Assembly (NCBI RefSeq): GCF_022436675.1
Contig: NZ_JAKUJZ010000001.1
Span: 372,001-436,000 of the forward strand
From: Rheinheimera hassiensis
Lineage (GTDB): Bacteria > Pseudomonadota > Gammaproteobacteria > Enterobacterales > Alteromonadaceae
Reading direction: 5' to 3'
DNA: 64,000 nucleotides
The notes under the pieces were generated by a model, which saw nothing but the letters and a program-made list of their open reading frames with translations, did no database searches and was not told the origin of the DNA. The number at the start of each line of letters is the position of its first letter. The first letter of the stretch is position 1. The translations under genes and the position numbers were made by a program. Shown one piece after another: positions 49,946-59,441 of this stretch.

Positions 49946-50767
49946 ATGAAAATTAAAGTATTGGTAGCAGCTACATTTTTTTTGGGCAGCACTACATGTT
50001 ATGCCGTTGATAATTCACTACCTTCGAGCTGTGAGTATGGCCGCGTCAAGCAGTACGATGTTGCTGCTTCTGATGTAGCATCAGCGGTACAAAGCGGGTT
50101 AGCGTTTTATGGCAATCCATATGATGTATCCAGCTGGGCAGAGTTTGCTTACAGCCTTGGCTCATTATTGAATAGTTTTGATTATCTCAGAATAGAAGCA
50201 CCAAGCCATGTATTACAGGGCGTGCCTTTTACTTTCAAAGGTAACTTATTCGATACTTTTGCTTATGTTAACTTCCATAGTTCAGAAAAAGGTTATGTCG
50301 GACAGGATAAATCCAGCATAGAAGCTAATGCATATTATGACACACAGTTTGACACTACATACGGCTATGGCCTAGCCTGGGTTACCAGAGGTGGTTTATG
50401 CTCAGCGCAGGGCGTTTGGGTACAGAAGAAACCTGATTTTCAGCTGATATCGCTAACCTATGGGCAAGCGGTAGTTAAAGTTAATATTGATCAGTATTCA
50501 AAAGCTGTGAAAGACCCCAACACCCGGGCGAGTATCAAATTTCACGGCACTGCGCTTGAGGGTAGTATGATAGAGCATTATCCATATGCATTTGACCAGC
50601 GGACAGGTAACATTACTGTGAATTTTGCTTCTGATTATTTCGGCACCGATTTCAGAGTTTACGCGACCATTAATGACGGCACTTATACTACCGTTAAGTA
50701 CTTGGGCAAAGTTACAGGGGGTAATGGTAACCACCAGCCTTGCCCTACTTGTCATACTGATATTTAA
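49946..50767 (+). CDS. Exported protein of unknown function
   Basis: A 273-aa protein preceded by TAGGAGA. A signal peptide ends near TCYA-VDNS. The mature part is polar and aromatic, with probable beta-structure (FTFKGNLFDTFAYVNFH, FRVYATINDGTYTTVKYLGKV). Cysteines include a CPTC pair near the C-terminus (QPCPTCHTD). I do not recognise a family. The upstream 140 bases and the gene itself are AT-rich compared with the neighbours, which may indicate acquisition. It may be secreted or surface-attached. Confidence 0.7.
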   Translation: MKIKVLVAATFFLGSTTCYAVDNSLPSSCEYGRVKQYDVAASDVASAVQSGLAFYGNPYDVSSWAEFAYSLGSLLNSFDYLRIEAPSHVLQGVPFTFKGNLFDTFAYVNFHSSEKGYVGQDKSSIEANAYYDTQFDTTYGYGLAWVTRGGLCSAQGVWVQKKPDFQLISLTYGQAVVKVNIDQYSKAVKDPNTRASIKFHGTALEGSMIEHYPYAFDQRTGNITVNFASDYFGTDFRVYATINDGTYTTVKYLGKVTGGNGNHQPCPTCHTDI

Positions 50768-50773
50768 AGCACG

Positions 50774-50800
50774 GAGAAGCACTGCTTTACAGTGCTTCTC
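50774..50800. terminator. Hairpin between exported protein gene and ilvA
   Basis: GAGAAGCACTG (50774-50784) pairs with CAGTGCTTCTC (50790-50800) around a 5-nt loop. T-tracts are weak, but the stem is strong and lies between two convergent genes. Confidence 0.7.
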
Positions 50801-50830
50801 ACCTTAATATTTCAAGTTTTGGTTTCTCAA

Positions 50831-52399
50831 CTAATTTGCAGTCAAGAAGGTTTTATAAGCCTTGTTGCCACTAACACGTTGATACTGATAGCCCAGTTTA
50901 TCCAAATAAGCTGCAATATCGTTATGGCTGGCTGCTTCAAAGCCGGCCAGTACATCACCGGTGGCGGCGCCGTGGTTGCGGTAGTGAAACAAAGTGATAT
51001 TCCAGTGCTCGCCCAGGGTGTTTAAAAAATTCATTAACGCGCCCGGGTATTCCGGAAAGTTAAACTGATACACCTGCTCTTGCAGCTGGCGGGGCGGCAT
51101 ACCGCCGACCATATGCCGCACGTGTAATTTGGCCAATTCGTCGTCAGATAAATCCTGATAGTCATAGCCGGCTTTACTGAGCAATTCTTTTACAGTGTTT
51201 AGCTCCTGCTGGCCGTGGCGCAGTTTAATACCAACAAAGATATGCGCTTTATTGTCACTGGCGTAGCGGTAGTTAAACTCGGTTATAGCCCGCCCGCCCA
51301 GCGTTTGGCAAAAACGGCGGAAACTGCCTTTTTCTTCCGGTATCGTTACGGCAAATACTGCTTCTTTTTTCTCGCCCAGTTCGCAGCGCTCAGATACATA
51401 GCGCAGCGTATCAAAGTTTAAATTGGCGCCACTTAACACAGCAGCAAACTGCTGCGGTTTGCTTAAGGTGCTGTTTTTCAGCTGCTGGCTGTACTTCTTC
51501 AGCCCGGCCAGCGCCAGCGCGCCGGCCGGTTCGGCCACAGCGCGTAAATCATCAAAAATATCTTTTATTGCAGCGCATATTTCATCGCTGCTTACAGTCA
51601 CCACTTCATCGCAAAAGCGTTTGGCCAGATTGAAATTTTCAGTGCCGATGCGCTTAACCGCCACGCCATCAGCAAATAAGCCCACCCGTTCCAGCGTTAC
51701 CGGCGTACCGGCGGCCATAGCGGCTTTTAAACAAGCGGCGTCTTCAGGCTCCACGCCGATGACTTTAACATTCGGTTGTATGGCTTTGATATACACCGCC
51801 ATACCGGCCATTAAGCCACCGCCGCCAACCGGAATAAACACAGCGTTCAGCTGGTTATGCTGGCTAAGCAACTCTTTGGCTACCGTGCCTTGCCCTGCAA
51901 TAACGTCCCTATCGTCAAACGGCGGAATATAGATAGCGCCTTCGCTGTTAGCCAGGTTAATGGCGTAGCTGTTGGCTTCATCAAAAGCGGTGCCGTGCAA
52001 CACCACATTGCCGCCGAGCGCTTTTACCGCTGCGACTTTGATTTCCGGTGTGGTAATGGGCATAACAATAGTGGCGTTAAGCCCCAACTTACTGGCAGAT
52101 AACGCCACACCCTGGGCATGGTTACCGGCCGAAGCGCACACCACGCTGGCATCCGGGCTGTGTTGTTTTACTTTATGCAGTTTATGAAAAGCACCGCGCA
52201 GCTTAAACGAATACACCGGCTGCTTATCTTCGCGCTTTAGCAACACATTATGCCCCAGGCGCAGGCTGAGTTTAGTCATGGCATCCAGCGGGGTTTCTAC
52301 CGCAGCCTGATATACCGGCGACAGCAGAATTTCGCGCAGATACTGCTGCATCAAATCGGTATCTGTCTGCGCTTGTTGTACTGTTGCCAGGTTGTTCAT
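50831..52399 (-). CDS. ilvA: Threonine ammonia-lyase (biosynthetic threonine deaminase)
   Basis: A 522-aa PLP enzyme that converts threonine to 2-oxobutanoate, the first step to isoleucine. The catalytic lysine lies in YSFKLRGAFHKL and the PLP phosphate loop is PVGGGGLMAGMA. Two ACT-like regulatory domains occupy about 330-515 (FAVTIPEEKGSFRRFCQTLGGRAITEFNYRY and FNFPEYPGALMNFLNTL), so feedback control by isoleucine and valine is expected. It is the last gene of the ilv operon, separated from ilvD by 383 bases that contain two structured repeats. Confidence 0.96.
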   Translation of the reverse strand: MNNLATVQQAQTDTDLMQQYLREILLSPVYQAAVETPLDAMTKLSLRLGHNVLLKREDKQPVYSFKLRGAFHKLHKVKQHSPDASVVCASAGNHAQGVALSASKLGLNATIVMPITTPEIKVAAVKALGGNVVLHGTAFDEANSYAINLANSEGAIYIPPFDDRDVIAGQGTVAKELLSQHNQLNAVFIPVGGGGLMAGMAVYIKAIQPNVKVIGVEPEDAACLKAAMAAGTPVTLERVGLFADGVAVKRIGTENFNLAKRFCDEVVTVSSDEICAAIKDIFDDLRAVAEPAGALALAGLKKYSQQLKNSTLSKPQQFAAVLSGANLNFDTLRYVSERCELGEKKEAVFAVTIPEEKGSFRRFCQTLGGRAITEFNYRYASDNKAHIFVGIKLRHGQQELNTVKELLSKAGYDYQDLSDDELAKLHVRHMVGGMPPRQLQEQVYQFNFPEYPGALMNFLNTLGEHWNITLFHYRNHGAATGDVLAGFEAASHNDIAAYLDKLGYQYQRVSGNKAYKTFLTAN

Positions 52400-52516
52400 T
52401 GTTGCTCCACTGCTGTTAATTATTCAAACGCGTAGCCGGACTGTATAGCGGGCTCGTGTTTTTCAGTTCCATCTACTTCAAGCACGCGCCAGCCTGCAAA
52501 TCCAGCTCCAGCTCAC

Positions 52517-52614
52517 GGCAAGGAAATGCTCTTTTCGCCGCCTTCAACAGCACTTCCCTGTGCTGTCTCAGCCTCCGCGGCATCCATGCCGCTGCTGCAA
52601 GAGCACACCTTGCC
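52517..52614 (-). repeat. Structured repeat, subtype B, copy 1
   Basis: A 98-base element. The outer stem is GGCAAGG (52517) with CCTTGCC (ending 52614), then TGCTCTT with AAGAGCA. Inside are the hairpins CAGCAC/GTGCTG and GGCATCCATGCC (52579-52590). Read on the minus strand the cap is CATGGATG, as in subtypes A and C. A second copy of equal length lies at 63848-63945 with compensating stem changes. Confidence 0.88.
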
Positions 52615-52669
52615 CATCGCCTATCGTCTTGCTGCTTGTGCCATCCGGCAAGCTTCAGTTTCAAGCGAA

Positions 52670-52764
52670 GACAGGTAACAGCTAAGCGGGGCGTCTCCAG
52701 CAGGGATGCTGGAGAGGAGCCTATAGGGACATATTTACGGCGTCCCCGCGTGTTGTTACCTGTC
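52670..52764 (+). repeat. Structured repeat, subtype A, copy 1
   Basis: A 95-base element with an outer stem GACAGGTAACA/TGTTACCTGTC, inner GCGGGG/CCCCGC, and hairpin TCTCCAGCA/TGCTGGAGA with cap CAGGGATG (52701-52708). It contains the 27-nt core (52717-52743) also found in subtype C. It lies between ilvD and ilvA, 19 bases past the ilvD stop. The 383-base gap 52400-52782 holds this and one subtype B copy, and no gene. Confidence 0.9.
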
Positions 52765-52782
52765 GTAGCCTGCAACTCAGGT

Positions 52783-54633
52783 TTATTCTTCAAGTTTCGA
52801 CAAATCCCGCACTGCGCCCTTATCAGCACTGCTTGCCAGCAGGGCGTAGGCCTTCAAAGCAGAGCTGACAACGCGTTGGCGGTTCTCTGGCTTCCAACCC
52901 TGCTTGCCTTTGGCATCCATCGCTACACGGCGCCGCGCCAGTTCGTCATCGCTGATAGCAATACCGATTTTGCGCTTGGGAATATCAATCTCAATTTTGT
53001 CGCCTTCCTGCACCAGCGCGATAGCGCCGCCGCTGGCAGCTTCCGGTGACACATGGCCAATCGATAACCCCGAAGTGCCGCCGGAGAAGCGGCCATCGGT
53101 GATCAAGGCACAAGCTTTACCCAGCCCCATCGATTTTAAGTAGCTGGTGGGGTACAGCATTTCCTGCATACCCGGCCCGCCTTTGGGGCCCTCATAGCGG
53201 ATAATTACCGCATCGCCGGCCACTACCTTGCCTTTTAATATCGCTTCTACCGCATCATCCTGGCTTTCAAACACCCGGGCGCGGCCGCTAAATACCAGGT
53301 TTTCTGGCTCTACCCCGGCAGTTTTTACAATACAGCCCTGCGGTGCCAGGTTACCAAACAGTACAGCCAGGCCGCCGTCTTGCGAATAGGCGTGTTCTTT
53401 ACTGCGGATACAACCTTCTACGCGATCATCGTCGACACTGGGGTAACGGCAGTTTTGTGAAAATGCCTGCGTAGTGCGGATACCGGCCGGGCCGGCGGCG
53501 TAAAACTGCTGCACTTCAGTTGAAGGGCTGGTTTTAAGATCCCACTGCTCCAACACAGCGGCCAATGAGCTACCGGACACATGCGGCGTATCAGGGTTTA
53601 ACAAACCGGCACGGTTTAGCTCGGCTAAAATACCGATAACGCCACCGGCGCGGTGTACATCTTCCATATGGTACTTTTGTGTTGACGGCGCTACCTTACA
53701 TAAATGTGGCACTATGCGCGATAAACGGTCGATATCGGCCATGGTAAAGTCAACTTCGGCCTCTTGCGCAGCAGCCAGTAAATGCAGCACGGTGTTGGTA
53801 GAACCGCCCATGGCAATGTCCAGCATCATGGCGTTTTCAAAGGCGGTTTTATTGCCGATACTGCGTGGTAAAGCACTGGCATCATCATTTTTATACCAGC
53901 GATTGCACAGCTCCATAATTCTGAAGCCAGCCTGCACAAATAAGTCTTTACGATCAGCATGGGTCGCTAACAGCGAACCGTTACCCGGCTGACCCAAGCC
54001 TAAAGCTTCCACTAAACAGTTCATTGAGTTGGCGGTAAACATACCGGAGCAGCTGCCGCACGTCGGGCAAGCGCTGCGCTCAATTTGCTCGCTGTCGCTG
54101 TCGGTTACTTTAGGGTCGGCTGCCGACACCATCGCATCAACTAAATCGAGCTTAATAATTTGATCCGACAGCTTGGTTTTACCCGCTTCCATCGGCCCGC
54201 CGGAGACAAAAATAGCCGGTACGTTTAAGCGCATCGCCGCCATTAACATGCCCGGAGTGATTTTATCGCAGTTAGAAATGCACACCATGGCATCGGCGCA
54301 GTGGGCGTTGACCATATATTCTACCGAGTCGGCAATCAGCTCGCGCGATGGCAGGCTGTACAACATACCGCCATGGCCCATGGCAATGCCGTCATCTACC
54401 GCTATGGTATTGAATTCTTTCGCGATGCCGCCGGCATCTTCAATGCTTTTTGCCACCAGCTTGCCCAAGTCACGCAGGTGCACATGGCCCGGCACAAATT
54501 CACAAAATGAGTTTACTACGGCAATAATCGGCTTACCAAAATCGGTGTCTTTTACGCCGGTGGCACGCCACAGTGCGCGGGCACCTGCCATATTGCGGCC
54601 TTCGGTAACGGTGGCGGATCTTAACTTTGGCAT
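52783..54633 (-). CDS. ilvD: Dihydroxy-acid dehydratase
   Basis: A 616-aa iron-sulphur enzyme for the third step of valine and isoleucine synthesis, making 2-oxoacids from dihydroxyacids. Cluster-binding cysteines lie in [13 protein letters not shown] and [18 protein letters not shown]. The C-terminal catalytic segment is [23 protein letters not shown]. Length and ends match the family. It is the third structural gene of the operon, 51 bases after ilvM. Confidence 0.97.
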   Translation of the reverse strand: MPKLRSATVTEGRNMAGARALWRATGVKDTDFGKPIIAVVNSFCEFVPGHVHLRDLGKLVAKSIEDAGGIAKEFNTIAVDDGIAMGHGGMLYSLPSRELIADSVEYMVNAHCADAMVCISNCDKITPGMLMAAMRLNVPAIFVSGGPMEAGKTKLSDQIIKLDLVDAMVSAADPKVTDSDSEQIERSACPTCGSCSGMFTANSMNCLVEALGLGQPGNGSLLATHADRKDLFVQAGFRIMELCNRWYKNDDASALPRSIGNKTAFENAMMLDIAMGGSTNTVLHLLAAAQEAEVDFTMADIDRLSRIVPHLCKVAPSTQKYHMEDVHRAGGVIGILAELNRAGLLNPDTPHVSGSSLAAVLEQWDLKTSPSTEVQQFYAAGPAGIRTTQAFSQNCRYPSVDDDRVEGCIRSKEHAYSQDGGLAVLFGNLAPQGCIVKTAGVEPENLVFSGRARVFESQDDAVEAILKGKVVAGDAVIIRYEGPKGGPGMQEMLYPTSYLKSMGLGKACALITDGRFSGGTSGLSIGHVSPEAASGGAIALVQEGDKIEIDIPKRKIGIAISDDELARRRVAMDAKGKQGWKPENRQRVVSSALKAYALLASSADKGAVRDLSKLEE

Positions 54634-54684
54634 TGCGGTACTCCGTGTATTCGGTAAATAAAAAAGTATAGGGTTAAACCAGCA

Positions 54685-54939
54685 TTAAGCACTTAGTACT
54701 GCCAACTCGGCACCGGCCAGCTCCAGTTGCTGAATATCGTACAGTTTATGCAACTGGCTGGTTAATAAGTGAATTGGCTTATCACTGCTAACAGTTAAGG
54801 TAATGCTTAAGCTTCGCGCATCATTGCGCGGGGTCAGCTCTAACCCGGCCAGTTCGTAGCCGCGGTAGCGGGTAACCTGTAACAGGCGCTCTACCACGGC
54901 CGGGGTGTTTGTTGCGGTGATATTCAGTACGTGGTTCAT
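54685..54939 (-). CDS. ilvM: Acetolactate synthase II small subunit
   Basis: An 84-aa single ACT-type domain ([32 protein letters not shown]). It is the short regulatory subunit that pairs with IlvG, as in enterobacterial isozyme II. Its ATG overlaps the ilvG stop (ATGA, 4 bases), which couples the two subunits. Confidence 0.92.
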   Translation of the reverse strand: MNHVLNITATNTPAVVERLLQVTRYRGYELAGLELTPRNDARSLSITLTVSSDKPIHLLTSQLHKLYDIQQLELAGAELAVLSA

Positions 54940-56591
54940 GCTTTTAGCTCCGTGATCATCTCTTGATTAGCGGCACCCGGCGGTACTAGTGGCCAGACGT
55001 TGTCTTTATCGTCAATACATACATGCAGTAAATAAGGCCCAGGCCAGGTAAACATGGCTTCCAGTGCGCTTTCTACCTCGTCTTTACGCGTAATGCAGTG
55101 GCCGGGGATGGCAAAAGCGGCCGCCAGCGCGACAAAATCCGGGTTGTCAGATAAGTCGGTTTCGCTGTAACGCTCGTTAAAAAACAGCTGTTGCCACTGC
55201 TTCACCATGCCCAGCCGCTGGTTATCAACAATGACAATTTTTACCGGTAAGCGAAAACGCTTGATGGTCGCCAGCTCTTGTACATTCATCATAAAAGAGC
55301 CGTCACCGGATACCGTGATTACCGTATCCTGCGACCGGGCTAACTTAGCGCCTATCGCCGCCGGTAAACCAAAACCCATAGTGCCCAGGCCGCCGCTGGA
55401 TAAATGATTACGCGGGCTGCTAAAGCGCATATGCTGTGCCACCCACATCTGGTGCTGGCCGACATCACAGCACACTACGCTGTTGTCCGGCATGCGGTCG
55501 CTTAATTGTTTTAACATCAGCGGCGCATAGATGCGCTCTCCCGGGTGATCATAGCGCCAGCCGTATTGCTGCTTTAACTGCGCACACTGATCCAGCCAAT
55601 CGGCGCAGTTTGTGCCGACTGTCATTGCCGGTAATATCTGCTTCATATCGCCCAGCAGCGCTACATTGGCAAAACGCACCTTGTTAATTTCGGCCGGGTC
55701 AATATCAACGTGGATCACCTTGGCCAGCGGTGCAAACTTTTGCAGGTTGCCGGTTACCCTGTCATCAAAACGGGCGCCTAAACAGATTAGTAAATCGCAC
55801 TGCTGTACGGCTAAATTCGCTGCCTGGGTGCCATGCATACCCAACATGCCCAGATAATGCGCGTTGTCTTTGGCTACCGATCCCATGGCTTTCAATGTGG
55901 TAACCGACGGCATAGTGTTAGCGGCCAGAAACTGCTGCAGCTGCGGCATTGCGCCGGCCATATGCACGCCACCGCCGATATAGGCCATCGGCTTTTTCGC
56001 CGCAGCGATTAAGGCGCGGGCTTTAGCGGCATTGGCCAGCGAGGTATTTACTGGTGCCACCTTTGCTGTTGAAGCATTCTCTGGCTGATAATCAATTTCT
56101 GCCAATTGCACGTCTTTAGGGATATCAACCAGCACCGGACCCGGGCGGCCGCTTTGGGCAATAGCAAAGGCCTCGTGCAGGGTTGCGGCCAGCTCTTCTA
56201 CGCTGCGCACCATAAAGCTGTGTTTGGTCACCGCCAGGCTTAAACCCAGTACATCAATTTCCTGAAACGCATCGGTGCCCATCACTGCTTGCGATACCTG
56301 ACCGGTAATGGCTACTACCGGTACTGAGTCCAGCATGGCATCGGCCAGCGAAGTGATAAGGTTAGTTGCACCCGGGCCAGAGGTGGCCATACACACGCCA
56401 ACCTTGCCGGAAGCGCGGGCGTAGCCAATGGCCGAGAACGCACCGCCCTGTTCATGCCGGCACAGGTAGTGCTTAACCTCGCTTTGATACAGGGCATCGT
56501 AAATCGGCATAATAGCGCCACCGGGGTAGCCGAATATGGTATCGACCCCGTGTTGCTGCAGCACCTGTAGTACCAACTCTGCGCCTTTCAT
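54936..56591 (-). CDS. ilvG: Acetolactate synthase II large subunit
   Basis: A 551-aa thiamine-diphosphate enzyme that condenses pyruvate with pyruvate or 2-oxobutanoate. The N-terminal catalytic glutamate lies in [22 protein letters not shown]. The ThDP/Mg motif is [30 protein letters not shown] and an FAD-region signature is also present. The frame is intact, unlike the frameshifted ilvG of E. coli K-12. It is the first structural gene after the leader and attenuator. Confidence 0.96.
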   Translation of the reverse strand: MKGAELVLQVLQQHGVDTIFGYPGGAIMPIYDALYQSEVKHYLCRHEQGGAFSAIGYARASGKVGVCMATSGPGATNLITSLADAMLDSVPVVAITGQVSQAVMGTDAFQEIDVLGLSLAVTKHSFMVRSVEELAATLHEAFAIAQSGRPGPVLVDIPKDVQLAEIDYQPENASTAKVAPVNTSLANAAKARALIAAAKKPMAYIGGGVHMAGAMPQLQQFLAANTMPSVTTLKAMGSVAKDNAHYLGMLGMHGTQAANLAVQQCDLLICLGARFDDRVTGNLQKFAPLAKVIHVDIDPAEINKVRFANVALLGDMKQILPAMTVGTNCADWLDQCAQLKQQYGWRYDHPGERIYAPLMLKQLSDRMPDNSVVCCDVGQHQMWVAQHMRFSSPRNHLSSGGLGTMGFGLPAAIGAKLARSQDTVITVSGDGSFMMNVQELATIKRFRLPVKIVIVDNQRLGMVKQWQQLFFNERYSETDLSDNPDFVALAAAFAIPGHCITRKDEVESALEAMFTWPGPYLLHVCIDDKDNVWPLVPPGAANQEMITELKA

Positions 56592-56638
56592 GTTCTGTCC
56601 TCTTGCCTTGTTTAACTTTTCTAATGCCCTGAAACGAC

Positions 56639-56670
56639 AAAACCCCCGGTCCTTGCGGAGCGGGGGTTTT
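56639..56670 (-). terminator. ilv attenuator terminator
   Basis: In the ilv direction AAAACCCCCGCTCC pairs with GGACCGGGGGTTTT around GCAA, and T-rich sequence follows. It lies between the leader peptide and ilvG. The 5' arm CCCCCGC (56660-56666) can instead pair with GCGGGGG in the leader (56713-56719), a candidate antiterminator. Confidence 0.88.
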
Positions 56671-56690
56671 GTTGGATTTCGCTTTTTACG

Positions 56691-56780
56691 CTACTTTTTT
56701 TCCAAAACACCGCCCCCGCGGAGATTAATAATCACCACGACCACGAGGACAATAATGTTCAGAACAGTAGCTAAACGCAT
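56691..56780 (-). CDS. ilvL: ilv operon leader peptide
   Basis: A 29-codon frame ending in TAG, 20 bases before the attenuator. Residues 9-18 are only Ile, Val and Leu (IIVLVVVVII). This is the attenuation design of ilvL in enterobacteria: ribosome stalling at these codons when branched-chain aminoacyl-tRNA is short lets the antiterminator form. The downstream RGGG codons provide the GCGGGGG strand that can pair with the terminator arm. The sequence differs from E. coli IlvL, but role and position are the same. Confidence 0.9.
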   Translation of the reverse strand: MRLATVLNIIVLVVVVIINLRGGGVLEKK

Positions 56781-56948
56781 AATTTGATTCTTACTTATCT
56801 GCTTGGTTGAAATCTGTATTTGTTATTTAGCGCTTTTTAGCAGCGCAATTGGCTAATAGAAATAGCCGTCTATCAGTCTGAAGTCAACTTGTTTTTGCGA
56901 TCTGCTAAAAAATAGTCAATTAGGTAACAGCCACATCGAAGTGAGAAT

Positions 56949-57106
56949 CGGCTTACACTAAACCAACCGTTGCAGGCCAGGATGCTGACAAATTCGCCCG
57001 GAGCGAATTTGAACAGCTCTGCTGGTCCGCAGGATAAACTTCATGGATGAAGTTTATAATCGAGCCTACAGGGACGTATTTACGGCGTGTTGGTGTGTGT
57101 AAACCG
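56949..57106 (+). repeat. Structured repeat, subtype C, copy 2
   Basis: A near-identical copy of 4583-4741 on the same strand. The outer stem here is TTACAC (56953-56958) with GTGTAA (57097-57102), a compensated change from TTACCC/GGGTAA. CGG/CCG extends it outward. The 27-nt core is at 57062-57088. It occupies the space between the ilv leader and a DUF1289 gene. The rest of the 56781-57176 gap should hold the ilv promoter, but I see no clear -35/-10 pair. Confidence 0.9.
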
Positions 57107-57176
57107 GTTCGATAGTTTGCACCTGTAGTGATAGGCAACGTACACTTAAGTTATTCGTTAGTCAGCGTGGTGGCCT

Positions 57177-57437
57177 GTGGATCAGTTAGAGCTGTTTGAA
57201 CTGCCCAATCCCTGTATCGGTGTGTGCCAGAGCAACAGCCGCGGCTACTGCATTGGCTGCTTGCGCTCACGCGATGAGCGCTTTAACTGGCACGCCAAGC
57301 CGGTGGAAGAGCGCGCACATATCTTAAAACTGCTAAGCCAGCGTCGGGCCAGATTAAACGCCAAAGCTAAAAAGGATAACGACTCACCAACAAGTGGCGA
57401 GTCGCTGGAGTTGTTTTCAAACAAGTCCCGTATTTAG
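57177..57437 (+). CDS. DUF1289 family small Cys-rich protein
   Basis: An 86-aa protein from a GTG start. The conserved NPCIGVCQSNSRGYCIGCLRSRDE motif holds four cysteines (C-x3-C...C-x2-C) that probably bind a metal or iron-sulphur cluster, followed by the family's W-x-x-K/R region. Function of DUF1289 is not established. The last 35 residues are polar and probably disordered. It is a single-gene unit directly after a structured repeat. Confidence 0.82.
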   Translation: MDQLELFELPNPCIGVCQSNSRGYCIGCLRSRDERFNWHAKPVEERAHILKLLSQRRARLNAKAKKDNDSPTSGESLELFSNKSRI

Positions 57438-57521
57438 CGTATTGCCGCATTGAGCATTGCTATGCAGAACAGATATTTCATAGATAATATTTCCAACAAA
57501 ATAAATGCAACAAAAGTATCA

Positions 57522-59375
57522 CTACCAGTAAAAGCTATAAGCCAACGTCAATTCCGTTTCTTTTTTTCGTTGTATCCCTAAACGGATATCAGCACCTTGC
57601 CAAGTGCCAAAACGGTGCTGCCAGCTATACCAATTCATATGCTCAGCATTGCCGGAAATATAAAAACGGCGCCCGGCTTCAAGCTGCATGCGCCACCACG
57701 GCGTAATATCAGCCACCACCCCTAGCCTTGGCTGCAAAGATACCATACCTGTTTGCTCAGTATTGCTATGCAAGCTACCGTCTGTTAGGACATAAGCCAG
57801 GACGTTATCAGCCAACATCTGTGCTTTGCCTAAGCCTGCCGTAAACTGCGGAGCCAGACAATCATCACAGGCAAGATGTTGTGGCGCGTAAGCTATATTA
57901 ATCTTCCAGGCATAACCGCCATCTCCGGGTAATCCTGTTTTGCCCAGATTCATATTTTCGATATTCAGCAGTTCAAAGCGCTGTAAATCAACTTCACCGT
58001 CATAACGCAACGTTACGTCAAACATCGACAACGCTGAATACGGTGCTCGACCAGCATCGGCAGTCAACAGATCATAATAAGCAGCGCGAAACCTCAGTTG
58101 TACAGCATTATTTGCTGTGTTTTTCTGCACGGCACTTAGCTGCAGCATAGAGGGAAGTGTGCCTGAGTGCGGAGGTGTCGCATTGTTATTTGCAGAGGTA
58201 GTTAATTCAGTTACCGGCAATGCAAGCCTGGCTTTTAGTAAGCGCTGTTTTGAATCATCGGAAAACAAAGCATGCTCATTGATCCGTAAAAATTCCAGAT
58301 AATCAAACAACATCTCTAACACTTCACTTTGCTGCTTAGCGGTTAACAGAGCGTAGGCATCTGAATGAACCAAAAAGCCTGCATCAATAATAGCGCTGGC
58401 AACATTACGTTGGTCGGTATTCAGTTCCAGAAAACGCTGATGAAAACGTTGCTGGCGCGATGGATGGTGGATAACACGCTGCACTAATGGGGTATCGTTA
58501 TGTTGTATCTCTGATAAACGATGAAATACGGTAACCGGCATAGCCCAAAGTTGGCGTTTGCTGATCAACTCTTTATCGATAACCAGTTCCAACAATTCTG
58601 CCATGCGATAGGCGCAGTTTTGTTTCAAAAAAAAGTATTTATAGTCCCGCCCTATGAGCTCCCAGGCATGAAATACCAATTGTTGCACCTGCTCTGGTTC
58701 AAGCTGTAGCTGATACTCCCATAAGTCTCGTAATTCTGCCTCACCATAAGTCTGTACGTTTTTATAAAACAGGCCATGCGAAAACACTGCTTTATAACCA
58801 CCAAACAAACCCTTGGCGATGTACACCAGCGGATGCTCTGCGTCTGGCACGGCCGCGCCAAAGTTAAGGCTTTGCTGTTGTAAAATATTTTTATTCTGGT
58901 TACTGCTATTTAATTTTAGAAGAATATGGCCATAAAAAGAGGCAGGATTGCCAAGGTAACCACTGGCAAATACTGCGCTAACTGAGCTTATTTGTTGCTG
59001 ATCTGTCCAGCTATTAAATAATGGGCAGCTAACCGCCGGCGCATTTGTAAACTCATTAGGTAAATGCCGCTTTAGCCAGTGAAAACGGGCGATAAAACGA
59101 CACTGCGCGTGGCTGTTTAGATCTTCACTTACTGCAGCATTTAGCTGCTGCACAGTAGCACGTAACTCGGCGTAAGGATTGCGGGCACCATCAGGAGCCA
59201 GAAAAAATCCAACATCAACAATTTCGCTGTGCTCAGCGCCCTTAGGGAAATGCAGTAAAGCGCGCCAGTATGGCTCATCGGCTAACTCTTTGAAGCTTTT
59301 TACCGGTTCAGCAACAGTGCGAAAACCACTGCACAGTAAAATACTAAGTAACAAGATACGGAGACAACACCACAT
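57522..59375 (-). CDS. DUF4105 (Lnb-type periplasmic) protein with C-terminal barrel-like region
   Basis: A 617-aa exported protein; the signal peptide is near 1-22 (LLLSILLCSGFRTVAEP). The N-terminal half (about 30-330) fits DUF4105, with VFASGYLGNPASFYGHILLKL (conserved His) and FFLKQNCAYRMAELLEL (conserved Asn-Cys), a pattern like permuted papain/NlpC folds. The last 220 residues alternate as beta-strands and end in an aromatic (YSFYW), suggesting an outer-membrane barrel or surface anchor. It follows a DUF3015 gene, separated by a terminator hairpin. Enzymatic activity has not been shown for the family to my knowledge. Confidence 0.82.
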   Translation of the reverse strand: MWCCLRILLLSILLCSGFRTVAEPVKSFKELADEPYWRALLHFPKGAEHSEIVDVGFFLAPDGARNPYAELRATVQQLNAAVSEDLNSHAQCRFIARFHWLKRHLPNEFTNAPAVSCPLFNSWTDQQQISSVSAVFASGYLGNPASFYGHILLKLNSSNQNKNILQQQSLNFGAAVPDAEHPLVYIAKGLFGGYKAVFSHGLFYKNVQTYGEAELRDLWEYQLQLEPEQVQQLVFHAWELIGRDYKYFFLKQNCAYRMAELLELVIDKELISKRQLWAMPVTVFHRLSEIQHNDTPLVQRVIHHPSRQQRFHQRFLELNTDQRNVASAIIDAGFLVHSDAYALLTAKQQSEVLEMLFDYLEFLRINEHALFSDDSKQRLLKARLALPVTELTTSANNNATPPHSGTLPSMLQLSAVQKNTANNAVQLRFRAAYYDLLTADAGRAPYSALSMFDVTLRYDGEVDLQRFELLNIENMNLGKTGLPGDGGYAWKINIAYAPQHLACDDCLAPQFTAGLGKAQMLADNVLAYVLTDGSLHSNTEQTGMVSLQPRLGVVADITPWWRMQLEAGRRFYISGNAEHMNWYSWQHRFGTWQGADIRLGIQRKKETELTLAYSFYW

Positions 59376-59398
59376 AATTTACAGCCAGCAAAATGAGA

Positions 59399-59420
59399 AA
59401 ACCCGCGATTAGGCGGGTTT
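59399..59420 (-). terminator. Terminator between DUF3015 and DUF4105 genes
   Basis: AAACCCGC (59399-59406) pairs with GCGGGTTT (59413-59420), with T-rich sequence after it on the minus strand. It lies between two genes of one direction, so it may set a high DUF3015 to low DUF4105 ratio. Confidence 0.82.
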
Positions 59421-59441
59421 AAAAGCACTAATAAAACTAAA

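Noticed and set aside
52517..52764. Paired palindromes considered as a CRISPR array
   Set aside because: There are only two different elements, not regularly spaced identical repeats with unique spacers, and no cas genes.
52473..52829. Minus-strand open frame of 118 codons containing RRKYVPIGSSPASLLETPR
   Set aside because: It lies almost entirely over the B and A repeats, and the RRKYVP string is just the translated 27-nt core. It overlaps the ilvD end. No ribosome site.
56953..57138. Minus-strand open frame of 61 codons with RRKYVPVGS
   Set aside because: Same explanation: it is the complement of the subtype C repeat. The shared peptide reflects the repeat, not a protein family.
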